Positions 1 through 5,798 of a stretch of 6,649 bases of DNA are shown piece after piece; position 1 is the stretch's first letter, and every line of letters starts with the position of its first letter. A program made the translations under genes and the position numbers. The DNA comes from Fimbriimonadales bacterium. GTDB lineage: Bacteria; Armatimonadota; Fimbriimonadia; Fimbriimonadales; GBS-DC. The stretch is taken from the NCBI GenBank assembly GCA_026416065.1, contig JAOAFW010000089.1, positions 1-6,649 of the forward strand, read 5' to 3'. A model generated the notes under the pieces. The model saw only the letters and a program-made list of their open reading frames with translations, was not told the DNA's origin and did no database searches.

Positions 1-132
1 GCCCCTGAAAGCGTGCTGAAGCAGGCGGGCGTGGAACTGGGCAAGACCTACCCTTACCCGCAAGAGCCTTTGGACAAGAGCCGCGACCGCGCGTTAGAGA
101 TGCTGGAGCAGTGGGCGAAACAGCGGAAGTGA
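1..132 (+). CDS. C-terminal fragment, possibly DNA photolyase/cryptochrome family
   Basis: Only the last 43 codons are in the window; the gene begins upstream of base 1 and stops at TGA 130-132. The visible tail reads as a sequence with AGVELG at residues 9-14, then YPYP at 17-20, then a basic/acidic helix with SRDRALEML. This order (AGV-x-LG, YP-x-P, a short linker, then an R-x-RAL helix) is what I remember from the extreme C-terminus of class I CPD photolyases and related cryptochromes, which repair UV dimers using FAD. None of the FAD-binding or catalytic region is visible, so the assignment rests on about 25 residues and is tentative. The gene is convergent with citrate synthase, 27 bp away, with a hairpin between them. 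The reading frame itself is credible because it is open to the window edge and ends just before that hairpin. Confidence 0.4.
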   Translation, partial: APESVLKQAGVELGKTYPYPQEPLDKSRDRALEMLEQWAKQRK

Positions 133-154
133 GCTTGGGCGGGGACGCCCAAGC
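133..154. terminator. Perfect hairpin between convergent genes, terminator-like but without U-tract
   Basis: GCTTGGGCG (133-141) is followed by loop GGGA (142-145) and the exact complement CGCCCAAGC (146-154). This gives a 9-bp perfect GC-rich stem with a 4-base loop. It starts directly after the stop codon of the left gene and ends 5 bp before the stop codon of citrate synthase. Placement suggests a bidirectional transcription stop. Neither strand has a run of T after the stem, so it is not a classical intrinsic terminator; it may pause polymerase, block read-through or protect mRNA 3' ends. Confidence 0.5.
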
Positions 155-159
155 CACGA

Positions 160-1299
160 TTAGCCGCGCTGGTCGATCGGCACGAACGGCAGGTCGCGTG
201 GACCGCTGTAGTCGCTGCGCGGGCGGATGAGGCGGTTGTTATCGTGCTGCTCGATAATATGCGCCGACCAGCCCACGATTCGCGCTGCGGCGAAGATGGG
301 CGTATAGAGCGGGATGGGGATGCCCATCATATAATAGACCGCCGCGGCGGGGAAGTCCACATTCGGGAACAGGTTCTTTTCGCGCTTCATAACCTGTTCC
401 ATCGTCTCCTGAATCTGATAGATGTCCATCCGCCCCGTCTGCTCAGCGACCTGGCGCACATAGTCTTTCAGGATGACGGCGCGGATATCGCCCGTTTTGT
501 ATTCACGGTGTCCGAAGCCCATAATGCGCGCTTTCTGGGCGAGTTTCTCCATCACCCATGCTTCGGCGCGGTCGGGCGTCCCAATATCGAGCATCGCTTC
601 CATCGCTGCCTCGTTCGCGCCGCCGTGCAGCGAGCCACGCAACGCGCCAATCGCGCCGACCACCGCTGAGTACATATCCGCCAGTGTGGAGGCAATTACG
701 CGCGCCGTGAAGGTAGAAGCGTTATAGCCGTGTTCCGTGTAGAGGATGAAGGTTAGGTTCATCACTTCGGCATGCAGCGGCTCCGGCTCGCGCCCGAAGA
801 GCATATACAGGAAATTCGCCGCGTGCCCCAAGTTGGGGTTGGGCTTCACGGGATCTTCGTAGTGCAGGATGCGGTAGACATTCGCAACTAAGGTCGCCAT
901 GCTTGCCGTGAGGCGAATCGCTTTTTTGAGGTTAGCGTCGTGCGAGTGGTCGTCAGCATGGTGATCCATCATGCCGAGCGTGGCGACACCCGCTTGCAAT
1001 GCTGCCATGAGGTTGCCTTCCTTCGGTAGCGCGTGCAACACATTATATACCTCCGCAGGCAGCTCACGGTTCGTTAAAAGCTCCCTGTTGAACTGTTCTA
1101 ACTGGGCACGTGTGGGTAGCTCGCCCATCAGCACGAGGTAGGCGACCTCCTCGAATGAACAGTGTTTCGCCAACTCGCGGATATCGTAGCCTCGATAAAT
1201 CAATCGGTTCTCGGCGGCGATCACATCCGAAATCGCGCTGACGCCTGCTGTCACGCCTTCTAAGCCCGGACGATAGGGGATGATGTCCTTCTCGTTCAT
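160..1299 (-). CDS. gltA: Citrate synthase (or citrate/2-methylcitrate synthase)
   Basis: Condenses acetyl-CoA with oxaloacetate to citrate, the entry step of the TCA cycle, in the cytoplasm. The preferred start, ATG at 1299, gives 379 aa, close to the short Bacillus/thermophile-type enzymes. It is chosen because GGAGG (1305-1309) sits 5 nt upstream; an in-frame ATG at 1311 would give 383 aa but has no Shine-Dalgarno. Family signatures, numbered from the 1299 start: N-terminal GLEGV and YRGYDI, EHGYNASTF near 189-197, GSLHGGANE with catalytic His225, GFGHREYK with His264, and PNVDF with catalytic Asp315, followed by PIPLYTPIFA and a C-terminal NNRLIRPRSDY. The catalytic His-His-Asp set is complete. 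GFGHREYK has Glu where Val is usual, and the following DPRA is DIRA, both outside the catalytic residues. Sequence alone does not exclude propionyl-CoA (2-methylcitrate) activity. The secreted-protein gene ends 52 bp upstream on the same strand, so co-transcription is possible. Confidence 0.95.
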   Translation of the reverse strand: MNEKDIIPYRPGLEGVTAGVSAISDVIAAENRLIYRGYDIRELAKHCSFEEVAYLVLMGELPTRAQLEQFNRELLTNRELPAEVYNVLHALPKEGNLMAALQAGVATLGMMDHHADDHSHDANLKKAIRLTASMATLVANVYRILHYEDPVKPNPNLGHAANFLYMLFGREPEPLHAEVMNLTFILYTEHGYNASTFTARVIASTLADMYSAVVGAIGALRGSLHGGANEAAMEAMLDIGTPDRAEAWVMEKLAQKARIMGFGHREYKTGDIRAVILKDYVRQVAEQTGRMDIYQIQETMEQVMKREKNLFPNVDFPAAAVYYMMGIPIPLYTPIFAAARIVGWSAHIIEQHDNNRLIRPRSDYSGPRDLPFVPIDQRG

Positions 1300-1304
1300 A
1301 GGTT

Positions 1305-1309
1305 CCTCC
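1305..1309 (-). promoter_or_regulatory. Shine-Dalgarno that decides the citrate synthase start
   Basis: GGAGG on the minus strand lies 5 nt before ATG 1299-1297 and overlaps the last base of the alternative ATG 1311-1309. This favours the internal ATG. A TATAAT hexamer also reads on the minus strand at 1315-1310, but a transcript from it would begin at about 1303 and lose this site, so I do not call it a promoter. Confidence 0.7.
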
Positions 1310-1351
1310 ATTATATTGGCAGCCTCGCCTTAGTTCAGCGTATAGGATACC

Positions 1352-3034
1352 CTATCTACAGCCACTGCGAAAATAGAACAGCACCTCCAGCAGGTCGGCG
1401 TCGTCGACAACGCTGTCCCCATTGACATCGGCGTCTAAAAGGAGTCCCTCGTTTCTAAATTCAAACAAGACATTCAACAGGTCAGAATCGTCGACGCAGC
1501 CGTCGCGGTTGACATCAGCGCGTCGTGCAGCAAGCGTCGTGTTCAAGGTGTATGCGACTCGCACTAGGCGGTATTCAAACGGCTGCATCGACAGCGTCCA
1601 CTGCAATGCACCTGCAAAGTCTCCCTCCAGAGGCAGGGTACCGTTTGTCAGTTCCGTCGGCTCTGTGTCCAGCAAGCGATCAATCACCTGCGGGAAGGCG
1701 TCCACCTGCCAGCGCGTGTAAGTCGCCTGCGCAGCAAGCCACACTTGGTCGAGCGTGGTCGCCACGCGGATTCGCTCGCTATCCCAGTTGGCGAGGTTAG
1801 TCGTTACGCCGCTCACATCAAGGTCTGAGTAGTGGAAAATATGAACGGTGCGTGGCTGGGGATGGGAGTTGATTACCACCAGATCTGCGTACAACACACT
1901 GCCGCCGTCGAACGTGCGTTTCAGTTCGTACTGTGCTGTGATAGTCAACCCATCTGGCTCTAAGTAGGAGAGAATTGCGCGGTTGGGGCGTTCCTGATCG
2001 TAGTAGGTCAGATTACTCAGCGTAAACTCGCGGGTGTGTATGTCACGCACACGATACCACCAACCCATCTGGTAGAACTGATCTCTACCGTTCAGGGTCC
2101 AGTCGGCGTTGTTGAAGGGGTTGCGTGTTCGGTCACCGCGCAGTCCGCGCAGATTGAATGTGGTGTTGCCATCTTGCAGAAAAATCTCGCTGGGCAGTGG
2201 CGCGCTCACCCTCAGGCGATAGTAGCCCCCCCAAGCAGGGTTCGAACGCACATAGACGTAGTAGGTTCCGCGCGGCGCGAGGTTAATCCGCACTTCTGAC
2301 GCGCCAAAGTTCAGGATGTCCCACTCGGAGTCGTCACTCACGTAAATCTGTCCGTTGGGCGTGATGACGTGTAGCACGGTGTCCACATAGGTCTGCGTCC
2401 GAACTTTTAGCGTCTGACCGGTGCTGTCGAGAGTGAAACGGTACACGTCGACATCACCTCCACCGTAGGACAGGAAGCGATAATCGCTGGTAATCAGCTC
2501 ACCTCCCGAGAGACGCCCCAAATAGATAGATTGCGCTTCCGTATTGTTAGGTTCGGTCGGATCGTAGTCAGGCGCGGTTATTCCTGGAAAAACACGCAGC
2601 GCGTAGCGCGCCCGTGCCAAGTTCTGCCAGTAGAACACCTCGACAATGTAAGTACCAGGTATCAGGTCGCGTGTCAGCCCGGGAGCGAACCGATTCAAAG
2701 GCACATCGGGATTCCCCCCGTTATCGTTGTCGGCGATCAGCACGCCGTTGGCATCGTACAAGCGCAGCACGGTGTCGAGGTTCGTATCCACGCGGATTGA
2801 GTAGGTTCCTGCCTGAGTGATCCGGAATTGGTAAAAGTCGCGGTCGCCGACAGTATCCAGCTGGGCTTCCCATACAACGAAGCCTCTGGGTTGACTTACA
2901 GGCGTGTCAATTACCTGAGGCGCACTCAGGCTACTGTTGGGTTCACGCTCCAGATAGGGAGTCATTTGCACTGTCTGCGCAGTTGCGCAGACAAGGATCG
3001 TCCATAGCCCTGCCAGAATCGCTGCCTTTCGCAT
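1352..3034 (-). CDS. Secreted protein with two PPC domains, an unassigned domain and a C-terminal dockerin
   Basis: An exported protein of 560 aa from ATG 3034. An in-frame GTG at 3049 would add 5 residues, but it overlaps the Shine-Dalgarno. A signal peptide is clear: Arg-Lys, a hydrophobic stretch, then ATA before Gln at about residue 20, so signal peptidase I cleavage is likely; the Cys before it lacks a proper lipobox. Domains, approximately: PPC-type beta domain 1 (29-148, with EREPNSS, GDRDFYQF, LDTVLRLYD and GTYIVEV); PPC domain 2 (159-275, with EPNNTEAQ, GDVDVYRF, VDTVLHV and GTYYVYV); a beta-rich region I do not recognise (about 279-500, with FYQMGWWYRV and HIFHYSDLDVSG); and a type I dockerin-like pair of calcium loops (DVNRDGCVDDSDLL at 507-520 and DVNGDSVVDDADLL at 536-549). 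PPC domains commonly accompany secreted enzymes, but no catalytic domain is evident. A cell-surface or extracellular binding role is inferred; the substrate is unknown. Confidence 0.85.
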   Translation of the reverse strand: MRKAAILAGLWTILVCATAQTVQMTPYLEREPNSSLSAPQVIDTPVSQPRGFVVWEAQLDTVGDRDFYQFRITQAGTYSIRVDTNLDTVLRLYDANGVLIADNDNGGNPDVPLNRFAPGLTRDLIPGTYIVEVFYWQNLARARYALRVFPGITAPDYDPTEPNNTEAQSIYLGRLSGGELITSDYRFLSYGGGDVDVYRFTLDSTGQTLKVRTQTYVDTVLHVITPNGQIYVSDDSEWDILNFGASEVRINLAPRGTYYVYVRSNPAWGGYYRLRVSAPLPSEIFLQDGNTTFNLRGLRGDRTRNPFNNADWTLNGRDQFYQMGWWYRVRDIHTREFTLSNLTYYDQERPNRAILSYLEPDGLTITAQYELKRTFDGGSVLYADLVVINSHPQPRTVHIFHYSDLDVSGVTTNLANWDSERIRVATTLDQVWLAAQATYTRWQVDAFPQVIDRLLDTEPTELTNGTLPLEGDFAGALQWTLSMQPFEYRLVRVAYTLNTTLAARRADVNRDGCVDDSDLLNVLFEFRNEGLLLDADVNGDSVVDDADLLEVLFYFRSGCR

Positions 3035-3041
3035 AAAAACA

Positions 3042-3047
3042 CACCTC
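3042..3047 (-). promoter_or_regulatory. Ribosome binding site of the secreted-protein gene
   Basis: GAGGTG on the minus strand lies 7 nt before ATG 3034-3032, within GGTGAGGTG. The alternative GTG start (3049-3047) lies inside this site, which argues for the ATG and gives a signal peptide beginning MRKAAI. No convincing -35/-10 pair was seen between this site and the palindromic repeat upstream. Confidence 0.65.
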
Positions 3048-3089
3048 ACCGTTTGCTAAAGATACCCGATAGCGTAGAAATACTGCTCA

Positions 3090-3161
3090 GATTCCTCGCC
3101 TTGCTCGGAATGACGCTGTATTTTTCGCGCAGCTGTCATTCCGAGCCGAAGGTGAGGAATC
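3090..3161. repeat. Bipartite intergenic palindrome of the GGAATGAC type (MITE/REP-like)
   Basis: The left arm (3090-3114) begins GATTCCTCGCC and ends CTCGGAATGAC. The right arm (3135-3161) begins GTCATTCCGAGC and ends GTGAGGAATC. The arms are near-perfect reverse complements, differing by one substitution and a 2-base indel, and the pairing continues inward as GCTG/CAGC after a single-base bulge, leaving an 11-nt loop (TATTTTTCGCG). Each arm is also a small dyad on its own, ATTCC at one end and GGAAT at the other, so the DNA could fold as one long hairpin or two short ones. I remember sequences of this form as dispersed intergenic repeats in several bacterial phyla. It fills most of the 138-bp gap between the acyl-CoA synthetase stop and the secreted-protein start. 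It may end or stabilise the upstream transcript. Confidence 0.7.
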
Positions 3162-3172
3162 GTGTGCGTGCC

Positions 3173-4741
3173 CTAAGTCGGCTTCGCCTCGCGTTCCTGT
3201 TGCACCAGCACGCGCCGCAAAATTTTACCCGATGGCGATTTGGGAATTTGCTCGACGAACTCGATGCGTCGAATCTTCTTGAACGGCGCGACGCGCTCGG
3301 CAACATACTCCATCAGTTGCTCTGCGGTTGCCGGTCCTTTCAGCACGATGAAGGCTTTGGGCACTTCGCCAGCTTCCTCATCGGGACTGGGGATGACGGC
3401 GGCGTCGGCGACGGCGGGGTGTGTCAGCAGCACCGCCTCCAGCTCCGCAGGGGCGATTTGCAAGCCTTTATACTTAATCATCTCCTTCACGCGATCGACG
3501 ATGTAGAAGTAGCCGTCCTCATCCACATAGCCTACATCGCCCGTGCGGAGCCAGCCATCGGGCGTGAGCGTCTGTGCGGTCGCGTCTGGATTGTTCAAGT
3601 AGCCCCTCATCACCTGAGGACCGCGAATCCAGATTTCGCCTTCCTCGCGCACGCCGAGCGGGTTGCCCGTCTCCAAGCTCACGACGGCACACTCTGTGTT
3701 GGCAATCGGCACGCCCACCGAGCCGAGCTTGATGCGTGCGGGGTCTTCGGGGTTGACATGCGTTACGGGGCTGGTCTCGGTCAATCCGTAGCCCTGTAGC
3801 ACGATGCAGCCCAGCCGCTCGGAACACGCCTGTGCCAGATCTGCACTCAGCGGCGCTGCGCCCGACATGATGATTTTCAGATGCGACAGGTCGTAGTTGT
3901 CCACAATCGGGTGCTTCGCCAGCGCAAGGATAATAGGCGGCACGAGGTTCGCCCGCGTGATTTTGTAGTCCTGCATCACTTTGAGGAACTGCTCCAGGTC
4001 GAATCGGGGCATGGTCACGATGGTCATCCCACGATAGAGGCACAGATTCAGGATAACCAGCATTCCGTAGATATGGTAGAAGGGCAGAATGCCAATGACG
4101 CGCTCGTCCTGTTGCAGGTTCACGCCTGACGCCAGCGTCTGCACCATATTCGCCACGAGGTTACGATGGGTGAGCATCACGCCTTTGGGCAGCCCTGTGG
4201 TACCGCTGGAGTAAGGCAAGACGATAAGGTCTTCCGCAGGGTTGATTGCCACCTGAGGTGGTTCGGCTTCGGTAAGCAGTTTGGTGAACGGGGTTGCTCC
4301 TTCGCCCTCGCCGATGACAAACACCTCCTGCACACCCGCCTGCTGCGCCGCGGGGATCGCCTTTTCCAACAAAGGACCCGCTGTGATTAAGAACTTCGCT
4401 CCTGAATCGCGCAACTGATAGGCGAGTTCGTCGGCGGTATACAGTGGGTTCGCCGTCGTCACGATTCCGCCCGCCAGCGCGACCCCGTGATACGCCAGGG
4501 GGTACTCTGGCAGGTTCGGAGAGTAGATCCCGACGACCTCACCTTTGCGCAACCCACGCTTCGCCAGATTACCTGCCACGCGCTGCACGCCGCCATATAA
4601 CTGCTTGTAGGTAATCGTGCGCCCTGTCAGTCCATCGATCATCGCAGGCTTCTCGCCGTACTGCAACGCATGCTGGTAAACCATCTGTGGAACCCCGACA
4701 TCGGGGATCACCAGATCCGCATAAGGACTTTTGAACACCAT
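3173..4741 (-). CDS. 4-coumarate-CoA-ligase-like acyl-CoA synthetase (AMP-forming)
   Basis: Activates a carboxylic acid (fatty or aromatic) with ATP to an acyl-adenylate and then a CoA thioester. ATG 4741 gives 522 aa, usual for the family. It is chosen over the longer frame beginning at 4780 because GGAGGT stands 6 nt upstream and the extra 13 residues are not family-like. The adenylate-forming core motifs are all present, numbered from 4741: the phosphate loop SSGTTGLPKG (178-187), LPFYHIYG (219-226), QGYGLTE (316-322), TGD (400-402), DRVKEMIKYKG (416-426) and the C-terminal KSPSGKILRR with catalytic Lys506. NPLYTADELAYQLRDSGAKF and the overall pattern are closest to 4CL and the long-chain or medium-chain FadD-like branch; chain-length or aryl specificity cannot be read by eye. 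No signal peptide or membrane anchor is seen. It diverges from galE; the palindromic repeat follows its stop codon by 11 bp. Confidence 0.9.
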   Translation of the reverse strand: MVFKSPYADLVIPDVGVPQMVYQHALQYGEKPAMIDGLTGRTITYKQLYGGVQRVAGNLAKRGLRKGEVVGIYSPNLPEYPLAYHGVALAGGIVTTANPLYTADELAYQLRDSGAKFLITAGPLLEKAIPAAQQAGVQEVFVIGEGEGATPFTKLLTEAEPPQVAINPAEDLIVLPYSSGTTGLPKGVMLTHRNLVANMVQTLASGVNLQQDERVIGILPFYHIYGMLVILNLCLYRGMTIVTMPRFDLEQFLKVMQDYKITRANLVPPIILALAKHPIVDNYDLSHLKIIMSGAAPLSADLAQACSERLGCIVLQGYGLTETSPVTHVNPEDPARIKLGSVGVPIANTECAVVSLETGNPLGVREEGEIWIRGPQVMRGYLNNPDATAQTLTPDGWLRTGDVGYVDEDGYFYIVDRVKEMIKYKGLQIAPAELEAVLLTHPAVADAAVIPSPDEEAGEVPKAFIVLKGPATAEQLMEYVAERVAPFKKIRRIEFVEQIPKSPSGKILRRVLVQQEREAKPT

Positions 4742-4747
4742 AGCCGT

Positions 4748-4753
4748 ACCTCC
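4748..4753 (-). promoter_or_regulatory. Ribosome binding site of the acyl-CoA synthetase gene
   Basis: GGAGGT on the minus strand lies 6 nt before ATG 4741-4739. It fixes the start of the acyl-CoA synthetase. Just upstream is AT-rich DNA with TATAAA and TATATA on the minus strand (4757-4764), and TTGAAC farther back (4780-4775). Their spacings do not make a standard promoter, so I call only the ribosome binding site. Confidence 0.75.
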
Positions 4754-4775
4754 GCCTTTATATATGCATAAAATG

Positions 4776-4803
4776 TTCAAGTTCCTGCCCGATATGGTAA
4801 AAT
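4776..4803 (+). promoter_or_regulatory. Extended -10 promoter of galE, predicted leaderless
   Basis: TAAAAT at 4798-4803 is preceded by TG plus one base (4795-4797), forming an extended -10 element. A weak -35-like TTCAAG lies at 4776-4781, 16 bp upstream. The galE ATG begins at 4812, only 8 bases after the -10, so transcription would start at about 4810-4812 and the mRNA would have no or almost no leader. No Shine-Dalgarno precedes this ATG, which fits leaderless translation. The element lies in the 70-bp divergent region shared with the acyl-CoA synthetase gene. Confidence 0.55.
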
Positions 4804-4811
4804 CCCGTTAT

Positions 4812-5792
4812 ATGATCCTGGTCATCGGCGGCGCGGGCTACATCGGCTCGCACATGGTGAAGTATCTGCTGCAAAAGGGCGAGCGGGTCGTTGTACTGGA
4901 TAACTTTTCCACAGGGCACAAGGAGGCGGTTTTCGGTGGCGTAGTGGAAGTGGGCGACCTACGCGACGCCGAGATGCTCAACGCGGTGTTCAGTAAGTAT
5001 GAGATAGAGTGCGTGATGCACTTTGCGGCGTTTATCTTTGCGGGCGAGTCGATGCGTGAACCTGCGAAGTATTACGACAACAACGTGCTGGGCTGCCTGC
5101 GCCTGATGGAAGCGATGCGCCTGAGTGGAGTTCAGCAGATTATTTTCTCCTCGACAGCGGCTGTGTATGGTGAGCCTGTGGAGGTTCCCATTCCCGAAAC
5201 GCATCCCCTGAACCCGACGAACACCTACGGCGAGACGAAGCGTGTGATGGAGGGTATGCTGCGCTGGTACGGACAGGCGTACGGGATTCGCTCGATGGCG
5301 TTGCGCTACTTCAACGCGGCGGGCGCAGACCCCGACGGCGCGCTGGGCGAAGACCACCGTCCGGAAGAGCATCTTATCCCGCTCACGCTGTTCGCCGCGC
5401 TGGGTAAGCGCGAATCGATCTCGGTATTCGGTACGGATTACGATACCCCCGATGGTTCGTGTGTCCGCGATTATGTGCATGTGTGGGATCTGTGTGAGGC
5501 GCACTACTTGGCGTTGCAGCGGTTGCGTGCAGGCGCGCCCAGCGAGGTTTACAATCTCGGCAACGGGCAGGGCTACTCCGTGCTGGAGGTGATTCGCACC
5601 GCCGAGCAAGTGGTGGGCAAACCAATCCCAGCGGTTTATGCGCCGCGCCGTCCGGGCGATCCGGCGCGGCTTGTGGCATCCTCTGAAAAGGCGAAGCGCG
5701 AACTCGGCTGGCAGCCTCGCTATCCGCAGCTGGAAACAATGATTGAGCATGCGTACCGATGGTTCGTGGCGCATCCGAACGGCTACGGGTAG
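4812..5792 (+). CDS. galE: UDP-glucose 4-epimerase
   Basis: Interconverts UDP-glucose and UDP-galactose with tightly bound NAD, in the cytoplasm, serving galactose use (Leloir pathway) and envelope polysaccharide synthesis. ATG 4812 gives 326 aa and places the Rossmann motif GGAGYIG at residues 6-12, as in the family; the open frame runs back to 4731, but those 27 residues are not family-like. The extended short-chain dehydrogenase catalytic set is present: Thr115 in FSSTAAVYG, Tyr139 and Lys143 in TYGETK. YFNAAGADPDG (substrate loop), GTDYDTPDGSCVRDYVHV, YNLGNG and a complete PNGYG end follow. By manual alignment the position of E. coli Tyr299, which screens the sugar N-acetyl group, appears to be Leu287, so use of UDP-GlcNAc/GalNAc as well cannot be excluded. 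It stops 6 bp before the stop of the convergent phage portal gene. Confidence 0.95.
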   Translation: MILVIGGAGYIGSHMVKYLLQKGERVVVLDNFSTGHKEAVFGGVVEVGDLRDAEMLNAVFSKYEIECVMHFAAFIFAGESMREPAKYYDNNVLGCLRLMEAMRLSGVQQIIFSSTAAVYGEPVEVPIPETHPLNPTNTYGETKRVMEGMLRWYGQAYGIRSMALRYFNAAGADPDGALGEDHRPEEHLIPLTLFAALGKRESISVFGTDYDTPDGSCVRDYVHVWDLCEAHYLALQRLRAGAPSEVYNLGNGQGYSVLEVIRTAEQVVGKPIPAVYAPRRPGDPARLVASSEKAKRELGWQPRYPQLETMIEHAYRWFVAHPNGYG

Positions 5793-5798
5793 AATCGC

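Noticed and set aside
244..727. Two overlapping plus-strand open frames antisense to citrate synthase
   Set aside because: The citrate synthase frame is full length with all catalytic residues; these frames show no motif or ribosome binding site.
1310..1315. Minus-strand TATAAT just upstream of citrate synthase
   Set aside because: A transcript from it would start at about 1303 and lose the GGAGG site, and the -35 match (CTGAAC) is only 3 of 6.
1342..1355. Small dyad ATAGG-ATAC-CCTAT at the end of the secreted-protein gene
   Set aside because: Only a 5-bp AT-rich stem with no T-run; too weak to call a terminator.
3053..3799. Plus-strand open frame of 248 codons
   Set aside because: It lies almost wholly antisense to the acyl-CoA synthetase, whose motifs are unmistakable; its start falls in the intergenic palindrome and its protein has no recognisable motifs.
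3519..4043. Minus-strand open frame of 174 codons inside the acyl-CoA synthetase gene
   Set aside because: It is an out-of-frame reading of the same strand as a gene with complete family motifs.
4959..5774. Minus-strand open frame of 271 codons
   Set aside because: It is antisense to galE; rich in Arg and His as expected from the complement of a GC-rich gene, with no domain seen.
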